Shown here: positions 33,281 through 40,973 of the stretch, in pieces
How positions within the stretch are numbered: position 1 is the first letter of the stretch
How the letters are laid out: each line of letters starts with the position of its first letter
Source of the DNA: Nocardia terrae
GTDB taxonomy: Bacteria > Actinomycetota > Actinomycetes > Mycobacteriales > Mycobacteriaceae
Assembly: GCF_009760405.1 (NCBI RefSeq)
Contig: NZ_WRPP01000007.1
Span: 62,001 to 126,000, forward strand
Reading direction: 5' to 3'
Length of the DNA: 64,000 bases
Notes under the pieces: generated by a model
The model's input: only the letters and a program-made list of their open reading frames with translations
Databases searched by the model: none
Told to the model about the DNA's origin: nothing
Translations under genes and position numbers: made by a program

Positions 33281-34230
33281 CGGGTCGGCTCCTTGGCGTA
33301 GCGGTTGGCGGGGCGGGGCAGGCCCAGATTCGCGCGCAGCGTCGAACCCGGGACCGGGCGATGGGCGAGTCCGGCACGCAGCAGGGCGGGCAGGACGTGG
33401 CGAGAGAGGACGGGAAGGTCCTCGTCGAGGGCGGCCGGGCGCAGGCGGACACCGTCGGCGATCGGGGCGAGATCGGTGAGCAGCGCGATCAGGTCGGTGA
33501 TCGTGGCGGGGCTGTCGAGGGTGATGTCGAGATCCAGCAGTACGCGTGGAACACCCGCCGCCCGTGCGGTTTCGATGTCGGCCCGGTCCCGGACCAGGGC
33601 CACATCGAGGCCCTCGGATTCCGCGTCGTAGCCGAAGACGACAATCTGACCCTGCGGGGGCCTGGGCACGATGGACGGACCCTTCACGGAGAAGGTCTCA
33701 CCGATGAAGTCGATGTGGTGCAGCTTGTCGCGGTCGAGGAACTTCCCGGCGGCGTAGTCGCGGATCACCGCGTCGTCTTCCCACGAATCCCACAGTCGCC
33801 GTGCGACTTCGATGGCATCGGTGCGCTCGCGCCGGAGCTCGGCCGCGGTGGTGCGCGGGGTGGCTCCCCAGGCGCGCGCCGCATCGGGATCGTCGACGGC
33901 CAGCCAGCCCGCCCGCCCGCGCGAGGCGTAGTCCAGCGTGGCCAGCTGGGACGACAGGTGGAACGGCTCGGCGTAGGTCGCCGCGATCGCCGGGACCAGT
34001 CCGAGGGTGCTGGTGGTGGCCGCGACGAAACCGGCGCGGACGGTGGCGTCCAGCCGTCCGCCCGAGCCGGGGCCCGGTGGATCGAGGGAATCGCCGACGG
34101 TCGCGAAGGTGAAGCCCGCGTTCTCGGCCGCGTGTACTCGCGCCCGCCATTCGACCGGTGGCAGACCTGTGTCGTCGAGTTCGATTCCCAACGCGAACAG
34201 GCCCGTTCGATAGTCTGTCTCGCTCGCCAT
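33277..34230 (-). CDS. LLM-class flavin-dependent oxidoreductase
   Basis: 317 residues, luciferase-like: HAAENAGFTFATVGDS, LVPAIAATYAEPFHLSSQLA and RGRAGWLAVDD are visible. The C-terminal part is shorter and more variable than in the next gene. Its stop overlaps the ATG of the downstream monooxygenase as ATGA, so they are coupled and probably work on one pathway. Separate physiological evidence is lacking. Confidence 0.82.
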   Translation of the reverse strand: MASETDYRTGLFALGIELDDTGLPPVEWRARVHAAENAGFTFATVGDSLDPPGPGSGGRLDATVRAGFVAATTSTLGLVPAIAATYAEPFHLSSQLATLDYASRGRAGWLAVDDPDAARAWGATPRTTAAELRRERTDAIEVARRLWDSWEDDAVIRDYAAGKFLDRDKLHHIDFIGETFSVKGPSIVPRPPQGQIVVFGYDAESEGLDVALVRDRADIETARAAGVPRVLLDLDITLDSPATITDLIALLTDLAPIADGVRLRPAALDEDLPVLSRHVLPALLRAGLAHRPVPGSTLRANLGLPRPANRYAKEPTR

Positions 34231-34338
34231 AGGTTGGACGATCGTCGAACCGCTTCCGGCGGGCCACCGTTGCCGTCACGGTGATCCGAATCCGGGGGAA
34301 CGGCGCAGTGACCCAGTTCACTACTTCGCCCCTTGTAG

Positions 34339-34355
34339 ATACCCCTGGGGGGTAT
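34339..34355. promoter_or_regulatory. CsoR/RicR-type copper operator
   Basis: ATACCCCTGGGGGGTAT has arms ATACCCC and GGGGTAT with a 3-base spacer, the form of copper-responsive CsoR/RicR sites in actinobacteria. It lies 49 bases upstream of the His-rich protein gene. Copper induction of the two following genes is the inference. Confidence 0.75.
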
Positions 34356-34404
34356 TAACTTGATCTTCCGTAAGGCACCGAAAGCAGTTGAGAGGGACGA
34401 GAAA

Positions 34405-35307
34405 ATGACCACCCAGGCGCACACCGGACACGAGAACCACGCCGCTCACGGAGATCACGCTCACCACGCGCACGCGGATCACGCCGCACACGCGGCGCAT
34501 GCCGGGCACGACGCCCACGCCGGGCACGCCGCTCATGGCGGGCACGACGCTCATGGCGCGCACGCGGCGCACGGCGGTCACGCGCACGGCGGCGGTCTGC
34601 CGGGCGGCCTGCAGATCACCCAGGACGGCTACACCCTCGAACTCGCCGAGAATGTCGTGGCCGCAGGCGAAACCGAGTTCCGCTTCCGCATCGTGGGCCC
34701 GGACGGCGCGGCCGTCACCGACTTCGACGGCATCCACGACAAGGAACTGCACCTGATCGTCGTGGGGCGCGAGCTGACCGGCTTCTGGCACGTCCACCCG
34801 GAGCGGGCCGCCGACGGCACCTGGTCGGTACGGCTCAACCTCCCCGAGGCGGGCGCATACCGGGCCTTCACCGACATCGCGCCGACCGCCCTCGGCAAGA
34901 CCATCACTCTCGGTGCGGATTTCGCCATCGCGGGCGACTACCGGCCCCAGGCCGCTCCCGCCCCGGCGCGCACCTTCACCGTCGACGGCTACGAGGTCGC
35001 CCTGGACGGCGATCTGGTGCAGGGCGACGGCAGCCTGCTCACCCTCACCGTGCGCAAGGACGGCGAACTCGTCACCGACCTGCAGCCCTACCTGGCCGCC
35101 TACGGCCACCTGGTGATCATCCGCGCCGGCGATCTGGCCTACGTCCACGTGCACCCGAACGGCGAGCCCGGCGACGGCGTCACCGCGCCCGGCCCCGAGG
35201 TCGCCTTCCACACCGCGGTTCCCGGCCGCGGCACCTACCGCCTGTTCCTGGACTTCGAGCACGGCGACCGGGTCCGCACCGCCGCTTTCACCCTGCCCGC
35301 CAACTGA
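34405..35307 (+). CDS. His-rich putative metal-binding protein
   Basis: 300 residues. The first 64 residues contain 21 His in AH/GH/DH repeats, a likely copper sink. The rest has two related beta-rich parts, with HLIVVGRELTGFWHVHPE and GHLVIIRAGDLAYVHVHPN, each with a conserved HxHP-type end that may also bind metal. No signal peptide is visible. The ATG at 34405 has GAGGGACGAG upstream. The CsoR-type box upstream and the MFS pump downstream point to a copper-response operon. The exact function is unknown. Confidence 0.8.
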   Translation: MTTQAHTGHENHAAHGDHAHHAHADHAAHAAHAGHDAHAGHAAHGGHDAHGAHAAHGGHAHGGGLPGGLQITQDGYTLELAENVVAAGETEFRFRIVGPDGAAVTDFDGIHDKELHLIVVGRELTGFWHVHPERAADGTWSVRLNLPEAGAYRAFTDIAPTALGKTITLGADFAIAGDYRPQAAPAPARTFTVDGYEVALDGDLVQGDGSLLTLTVRKDGELVTDLQPYLAAYGHLVIIRAGDLAYVHVHPNGEPGDGVTAPGPEVAFHTAVPGRGTYRLFLDFEHGDRVRTAAFTLPAN

Positions 35308-35333
35308 TTCCACCCCGACCGAACGGAGACGCC

Positions 35334-35493
35334 ATGTGCGCCTGTCGATGTCACCGCAGCCGTGATCCACCCTCGACAAATCCAAGGAAGTGTTTACCGT
35401 GCGCACCCTGCCCCTGGCCGTCTGGGCCCTGGTCATCGCCGCCTTCGCCATGGGCGCCGACGAATTCGTCGTCGCCGGCGTGGTGGAGGAGAT
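35334..35493 (+). other. Cys-rich small open frame overlapping the MFS start
   Basis: An ATG at 35334 with GGAGACGCC upstream opens MCACRCHRSRDPPS and then CLPCAPCPW, six Cys in the first 26 residues. It runs out of frame into the MFS gene and stops near 35493. It may be a leader peptide or a chance frame. I cannot tell which from one sequence. Confidence 0.25.
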
Positions 35494-37021
35494 AGCCGAC
35501 TCCCTCCATGTATCCCTCGGCGCCGTAGGCCGATTCGAGAGCGCCTACGCTCTGGGCGTCGCGATCGGCGCGCCCCTGTTCACCGCCATCGGCGGCCGCG
35601 TCAGCCGCCGCTTCATGCTCCTGGCCACCACCGGCGTCTTCCTGGTCGGCAACACCCTCTCCCTGCTCGGCCCCACCTACGACGTGATCCTCAGCGGCCG
35701 CGTCATCGCGGCCCTCGCCCACGGCGCCTTCTTTGGCATCGCGGCCCTCTTCGCCGCCGAACTGGTCTCGAAGGGCAAACAGGGCCGCGCGATCGCAACG
35801 GTCTTCGCGGGCTCCACCGCCGCAACCATTCTCGGCGCCCCCATCGGCGCGGCCGTCGGCAGGGCCCTCGGCTGGCGAGCCACCTTCGGCACCCTGGTCC
35901 TCTTCGGCCTCCTCGCCGCCCTCGGCCTGATCCTGCTGATCCCCAGGACAATCGGCCGCGAACGCGCCCGCACGGTAGCCGACGGCACGCACGATCATGC
36001 CCACGCCGACGGCCACGCCGCAGCGGCGGCGGAATCGCACGGCCACGCTCACGCCGCCATCGCGGTGGTGGCGGCGACCCCGGGCGGATACTCGCACGCC
36101 GAGTCGGGGAGTGGTGTGGCAGGCGTGGCCCATGCTCCCTCACAGGCTTCGGTGGAGTCGCACGCCCACAACCACTCTCATGCCACCGCCGAGGCTGTCG
36201 GTCACGCGGCGGCGGACTTCGGACAACACATGCACGCCCAGCCGGGAAGCGGTGCGGGTCATGATCATTCGGCCGGGGTGGCCGCGGCGGACTCGAACGT
36301 CCACGGTCACTCGCACGGCGCCGGGTCGGCTGACGAGACGGAATTGGATGCGCACGCTCGGATGCACATGGCAGGGGGAGGCAGCGCGCCGTTGCCGGAC
36401 CAGCTGCGGGCGTTGCGGCGGCCCGCGGTGTGGATCGGGTTGCTGACCACCTTGCTGGGGTACGGCGGGGTATTCACGAGCTACGTGTATCTCGCGCCGC
36501 AGCTGACCGAGGCCACCGGCCTCGGAAAGCAGTGGGTGACACCGATGTTCCTGATCTTCGGCGCGGGCCTGTTCGCGGGCAATCAGCTCGGCGGGAAGCT
36601 GGCGGATCGGAATCTGCGCCTGGCACTGGTGGTTTCGGTCGGGTCGCTGGCGGTGACGCTGTTCGCGCTGACCCTGCTCATCCACAATCCGGTCACCGCG
36701 GCGCTGGGTCTGCTCGCCTACGGAGTGGCCGCGTTCTCGGTGGTGGCGCCGCTGCAGCTGCGGGTCATGCAGAAGGCCGGGGACGCGCCGGATATCGCGT
36801 CGGCCGCCAATATCTCGGCCTTCACCCTCGGGTCGGCGCTGGGAATCTGGCTCGGTGGCGCGGCCATCGACGGCGGGCTGGGCGTGACCTCGGTGAACTG
36901 GGTGGGCGGCAGCATCGCCGTGGCGGGCCTGGCGCTCACTCTGATCTCGCTCGGACTGGACCGGGTCATCGCTCCCGAACCGTTCGAGGGCGGCCCGGTC
37001 CAGCTGGCACACCAGCACTGA
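35399..37021 (+). CDS. MFS transporter with His-rich central loop
   Basis: 540 residues, 12-TM MFS fold of DHA1 type: FAMGADEFVVAGVVEEIADS is a typical TM1, RVIAALAHGAFFGIAA TM4. Residues 197-325, between TM6 and TM7, form a long cytoplasmic insert with 23 His in HxH/GHxH groups. The second half resumes with PAVWIGLLTTLLGYGG. GTG 35399 has AGGAA 9 bases upstream; a GTG at 35390 would overlap that site. Together with the His-rich neighbour and the copper-type operator, metal efflux is plausible but unproven. Confidence 0.85.
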   Translation: MRTLPLAVWALVIAAFAMGADEFVVAGVVEEIADSLHVSLGAVGRFESAYALGVAIGAPLFTAIGGRVSRRFMLLATTGVFLVGNTLSLLGPTYDVILSGRVIAALAHGAFFGIAALFAAELVSKGKQGRAIATVFAGSTAATILGAPIGAAVGRALGWRATFGTLVLFGLLAALGLILLIPRTIGRERARTVADGTHDHAHADGHAAAAAESHGHAHAAIAVVAATPGGYSHAESGSGVAGVAHAPSQASVESHAHNHSHATAEAVGHAAADFGQHMHAQPGSGAGHDHSAGVAAADSNVHGHSHGAGSADETELDAHARMHMAGGGSAPLPDQLRALRRPAVWIGLLTTLLGYGGVFTSYVYLAPQLTEATGLGKQWVTPMFLIFGAGLFAGNQLGGKLADRNLRLALVVSVGSLAVTLFALTLLIHNPVTAALGLLAYGVAAFSVVAPLQLRVMQKAGDAPDIASAANISAFTLGSALGIWLGGAAIDGGLGVTSVNWVGGSIAVAGLALTLISLGLDRVIAPEPFEGGPVQLAHQH

Positions 37022-37042
37022 AACGGCTCCGGCCGACACTCC

Positions 37043-37071
37043 GATAGGGCACCCCGGGCGGGTGCCCTATC
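37043..37071 (+). terminator. Hairpin terminator after the copper-type operon
   Basis: Perfect 12-base arms GATAGGGCACCC (37043-37054) and GGGTGCCCTATC (37060-37071) with a 5-base loop. It lies 22 bases after the MFS stop, with a weak T-rich tail. Confidence 0.7.
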
Positions 37072-37211
37072 TGCTGTTCTCCCAGTTCAGAGGCATGAAC
37101 CGGTCTCTCACAGACAACTCCCAGCGCACGTGAAGCTCGGTGGGAATCCCGGCTCCTAGGCTCCGCAGAGTCAAGTGGGAATTGGTTGGGGACACAGGAA
37201 AGGCGGGTGGC

Positions 37212-39359
37212 ATGTCGACCATCACCGGCGTCGCGGGCGATGCGGCCAGCGGCAACGCGTCCGGGGACGCCAACGGCAACACGTCCGTGGGCACCGACGC
37301 GGCTTCGTCGGAGACGAACCGCGTATCCCGGTGGTCGACGCTGCTCGTACCACCCGGGCAACCGCGCTGGGAGCGGCCGCTCACCCTCTCGCTGCTGATC
37401 GCCACCGCCGTCGTCTACCTGTGGGGCCTCGGCGGCGCGGGCTGGGGCAACGGCTATTACGCCGCCGCCGTCCAGTCCGGCACGCAGAGCTGGAAGGCGC
37501 TGCTGTTCGCCTCGCTGGATCCGCAGAACTCCATCACCGTCGACAAGCCGCCCGCCGCCATGTGGGTAATGGGCCTGTCGGGCCGGATCTTCGGATTCGA
37601 CGCGTGGTCCATGTTCGCGCCGCAAGCACTGATGGGTGTGGCCTCGGTGGCGCTGCTCATCGCCGCGGTGCGGCGCTGGGCCGGACCGGCCGCGGGTCTC
37701 ATCGCGGGCGCGGCGCTGGCCGTGACTCCGGTGGCGGCCATGATGTTCCGCTTCAACAACCCCGACGCCCTCATGCTCCTGCTCCTGGTGGCCGCCGCGT
37801 ATTGCACGGTCCGGTCCCTTGACGCGGGCGGGGAACGCTTCTGGTCGTCGAGCACCGGCTGGCTGGTCGGCGCGGGCGTGCTCATGGGCTTCGGCTTCCT
37901 CGCCAAGATGATGCAGGCCTTCCTGGTGCTGCCGGGCCTCGCGCTGGTGGTGCTGGTGGCGGGCGCGGCCGGATGGCGCACGCGCATCGGGCAATTGGCG
38001 GCCGCGGGCGTCGCGCTGGTGGTGTCCTCGGGCTGGTACGTGGCGCTGGTCGCGCTGTGGCCCGCCGGATCCCGGCCCTACATCGGCGGTTCCACCAGCA
38101 ACAGCCTGTGGGAACTGGCCGTCGACTACAACGGCCTCGGCCGCGTCTTCGGCAATCACAGTGGCGGTGGGCCCCGGCCGAATCCTACGGCCGTGCCCGA
38201 CCCGGTCCAGCACGCCGCCGACCAGATGCCCCGCGGCGGCTTCGGCGGCTTCGGATCCCAGCCGGGCCTCACCCGGCTGTTCAGCGGCGAGCTCGCGACC
38301 GAATTCTCGTGGCTGCTGCCCGCCGCCCTGATCGCGCTCCTCGCCGGGCTCTGGCTGACCCGCCGGCTTCCGCGCACCGACCGCGTCCGCGCCGGACTGC
38401 TGCTGTTCGGCGGCTGGCTGCTGGTGACCGGCGTCGTGCTCAGCACCATGAGCCGCAGCTTCCACTCCTACTACTCCATGGAGCTGGTACCCGCGATGGC
38501 GGCGCTGATCGGCATCGGCGCGACCCAGTTGTGGTGGCGTCGTGCACATCCGGCGGCGCGCGTCACCCTCGCGGTGATGTCCCTGGCCACCGGCGTCTGG
38601 TCCTTCGCGCTGCTGCACCGCACCCCCGAGTGGCTCCCGTGGCTGCGCTGGACCCTGGTGGCGCTGGCCGTGCTCGCGGCCGCGGCGCTGCTGATCGCGC
38701 CGAAACTGCCCCGATTCTCGCTCGCCATCGGCGTTTTCGCGCTCGTCGCCGGTCTGCTCGGCCCGACCGCGTACACCCTCGAGACCGTCGCCCAGCCGCA
38801 CAATGGCGGCAGTCCGACCGCCGGTCCGTCCCGCAGCGGTCGCGGCGGCGGTGGCGGCCGTGACGGCGGCAGCGCGGTCGACCCCGCGATCATCGATCTG
38901 ATCAATGGCAGCGACGCCCGCTGGGCCGCCGCCGCGCAGGGCGCGCAGGATGTCAGCACCCTCGAATTGACCACCGGCAAGGCGCTGCTCGCCGTCGGCG
39001 GCTTCAGCGGCCGCGACCCCTCGCCGAGCCTTGCCCAATTCCAGCAGTACGTCGCCGACCACCAGATCGGCTACTACCTGATCCGCGACCGCCAGAACAA
39101 CACCCCGCAATCCGGCGAACCGCACAACACCCAGTCCGGCACTCCGCAGCCGGGCCGCACCCCCCGCTCGGGCGAGGGCCGCACCCCGCAACAGGGCGGT
39201 GGCAACGCCCCGCAGGATCAGGGCGGCGCCCCGCAACAGAACGGCGGCTGGAACAACTCCGACCCCCAGTCCTCCTCATCCCAGATCGCCGCCTGGGTCA
39301 AGGCCAACTACCCCGCCGCCAAGATCGGCACCGTCGAGGTCTACAACCTGAATCCCTAA
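37212..39359 (+). CDS. GT39/ArnT-like glycosyltransferase
   Basis: 715 residues of the polyprenol-phosphate-sugar transferase type. The luminal loop has WGNGYYAAAVQSG and ITVDKPPAAMWVMGL, with the Asp before KPP expected for GT39. About ten to eleven membrane segments follow, and SMELVPAMAALIG is a typical late block. The C-terminal extramembrane part holds a repeat-like stretch rich in Gln, Gly and Pro at about residues 625-690. The ATG at 37212 has AGGAAAGG upstream. The likely role is modification of cell envelope glycans or proteins. Confidence 0.88.
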   Translation: MSTITGVAGDAASGNASGDANGNTSVGTDAASSETNRVSRWSTLLVPPGQPRWERPLTLSLLIATAVVYLWGLGGAGWGNGYYAAAVQSGTQSWKALLFASLDPQNSITVDKPPAAMWVMGLSGRIFGFDAWSMFAPQALMGVASVALLIAAVRRWAGPAAGLIAGAALAVTPVAAMMFRFNNPDALMLLLLVAAAYCTVRSLDAGGERFWSSSTGWLVGAGVLMGFGFLAKMMQAFLVLPGLALVVLVAGAAGWRTRIGQLAAAGVALVVSSGWYVALVALWPAGSRPYIGGSTSNSLWELAVDYNGLGRVFGNHSGGGPRPNPTAVPDPVQHAADQMPRGGFGGFGSQPGLTRLFSGELATEFSWLLPAALIALLAGLWLTRRLPRTDRVRAGLLLFGGWLLVTGVVLSTMSRSFHSYYSMELVPAMAALIGIGATQLWWRRAHPAARVTLAVMSLATGVWSFALLHRTPEWLPWLRWTLVALAVLAAAALLIAPKLPRFSLAIGVFALVAGLLGPTAYTLETVAQPHNGGSPTAGPSRSGRGGGGGRDGGSAVDPAIIDLINGSDARWAAAAQGAQDVSTLELTTGKALLAVGGFSGRDPSPSLAQFQQYVADHQIGYYLIRDRQNNTPQSGEPHNTQSGTPQPGRTPRSGEGRTPQQGGGNAPQDQGGAPQQNGGWNNSDPQSSSSQIAAWVKANYPAAKIGTVEVYNLNP

Positions 39360-39437
39360 CCGCCGCAAGGACCCGCGCGGCAGGCCGCCCGCACCGGACG
39401 TATCGGCATGCTTCCGCTCATCACCTCGGCATGACTT

Positions 39438-39474
39438 CGGCCGGAATCCATCGCCCCGCGGCGGATTCCGGCCG
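39438..39474 (+). terminator. Hairpin terminator after glycosyltransferase
   Basis: Perfect 12-base arms CGGCCGGAATCC (39438-39449) and GGATTCCGGCCG (39463-39474) with a 13-base loop, 78 bases after the stop. There is no T tract. A terminator is the simplest reading. Confidence 0.5.
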
Positions 39475-39620
39475 GAACCCGCCGGGATGACCGCGCCCCC
39501 ACCGGGCCGTTGCCCATCGCGTTCACCAGCGCACGCTCACCGGGATTCGGGGCGGGTGCAACGAAAGCGGATCGGGGACCGACCAGTTCGGTGGAGGAAT
39601 CGTCGGATGCGAGGGGCGCG

Positions 39621-40835
39621 ATGGCCGTGGATAGTTACAGTGACGGGCGGCAACCGCGGCCGGGTGGATCGCGGTCGAGTGGGCCGGAGCTCGGCGGGAG
39701 GTCGGCGATGGGTGAGGTGCGGGCGCAGGTGGGGGTGCTCGGGCCGGTACAGCTGACCATCGGTGGGGTGGAGCAGCAGCTGGGCGGTCCCAAGCAGCGT
39801 GCGGTACTGGCGTATCTCACGATCAATGCCAACCGGCCGGTATCGGTCGAGTCGCTCGCGAGCGCCGTCTGGGAGGACAATCCGCCGCCCGACGTCCGCG
39901 TCAGCCTCCACGCGATCGTCTCCAACCTCCGCAAGCCCCTGCGCGACGGCGGCATCGACGCCCGGAACATGCTCCAGCACATGGGCACCGGCTACCGGAT
40001 CGTGGTCGAGGACGCCGCCTGCGACGTCTTCCGCTTCCGCGCCCGCCGCGAGAACGGCCTGCGCGCCCTCGCCGCCGGACGCTTCGCCGCCGCCACCGAG
40101 GTCCTGTCCGACGCGCTGGCCCAGTGGCGCGGCCCGGTCCTCTCGGACCTGCGCGGGCTCGGCTTCGCCGACGCCTACGCGGTCGCCCTCGACGACGAGC
40201 GCATCGGCGTCATCGAGGCCCGCGCCGAGGCCGATATCGCCCAGGGTCGCGCCGAGAACGTGGTCTCCGAACTGAACCTGCTGGTCCGCGATCATCCACT
40301 GCGGGAATCACTCTGGGAGCAGTTGATCACCGCGCTCTACATGACCGGCCGCCAATCCGACGCCCTGGAGGCGGCCCGCCGCCTGCGCGCCATCCTCGCC
40401 GACGAACTCGGCATCGATCCGGGCCACCGCATCCGGGAGCTGGAATCGCGCATCCTGCGCCAGGATCCGCTCAGCGTGCGCGCGGTCGGCGCGGCCTCGG
40501 CCACCCGCGCCACCACCATCGTGGACCGCAGCTGGCACGAACCCCAGGCCCTGCTGCGCGACCGCTTCGGCCACATCTACCCGGTGGTCGGCTCCACCAC
40601 CCGCATCGGACGCCTGTCCGACAACGATGTCGCGCTGCCCGACGGCCGGGTCAGCCGCCACCACGCGCTCATCATCGACAATGGCCACACCTGGGTGCTC
40701 AAGGATCTGAACTCTTCCAACGGCGTCTACATCAATGGCGCGCGCGTGCTCGACAGCGGTCTGCTCTCCGACGGCGCGCTGCTCCGCATCGGCGACACCG
40801 AGCTGGTATTCGTTCTTGTACGTGAACAGGAGTGA
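39621..40835 (+). CDS. EmbR-type SARP-FHA transcriptional regulator
   Basis: 404 residues. A winged helix (VLGPVQLTIGGVEQQLGGPK, QRAVLAYLTINANRPVSVE) is followed by the activator domain (to about 285) and a C-terminal FHA domain: TRIGRLSDNDVALPDGRVSR, HHALI, and DLNSSNGVYINGARV with the phosphothreonine-binding Arg, Ser, His and Asn. In mycobacteria EmbR is phosphorylated by PknH and controls arabinosyltransferase genes; here no emb genes are adjacent. The ATG at 39621 has GAGGGG 5 bases upstream. Control by a Ser/Thr kinase is likely. Confidence 0.92.
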   Translation: MAVDSYSDGRQPRPGGSRSSGPELGGRSAMGEVRAQVGVLGPVQLTIGGVEQQLGGPKQRAVLAYLTINANRPVSVESLASAVWEDNPPPDVRVSLHAIVSNLRKPLRDGGIDARNMLQHMGTGYRIVVEDAACDVFRFRARRENGLRALAAGRFAAATEVLSDALAQWRGPVLSDLRGLGFADAYAVALDDERIGVIEARAEADIAQGRAENVVSELNLLVRDHPLRESLWEQLITALYMTGRQSDALEAARRLRAILADELGIDPGHRIRELESRILRQDPLSVRAVGAASATRATTIVDRSWHEPQALLRDRFGHIYPVVGSTTRIGRLSDNDVALPDGRVSRHHALIIDNGHTWVLKDLNSSNGVYINGARVLDSGLLSDGALLRIGDTELVFVLVREQE

Positions 40836-40973
40836 ACCCCGCGTGACCGATCCGCGACGTCCGGAGCCAATGATTAACTGACCCTTCATCAGTGAACCCC
40901 CTCACCGCCACGGACCCCCAAGCTCGGTCGGCGATCCTCAGTGATAGCCGTTCCTATGCTCACAGGGGAGATC

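Noticed and set aside
34405..34600. His-codon repeats as a simple DNA tandem repeat or CRISPR-like array
   Set aside because: The units vary in sequence and length and keep the reading frame; they encode His-rich protein sequence.
36966..39236. Long open frame on the minus strand opposite the glycosyltransferase
   Set aside because: Arg/Gly/Glu-rich composition typical of an antisense shadow; the plus strand has clear membrane segments and a GT39 motif.
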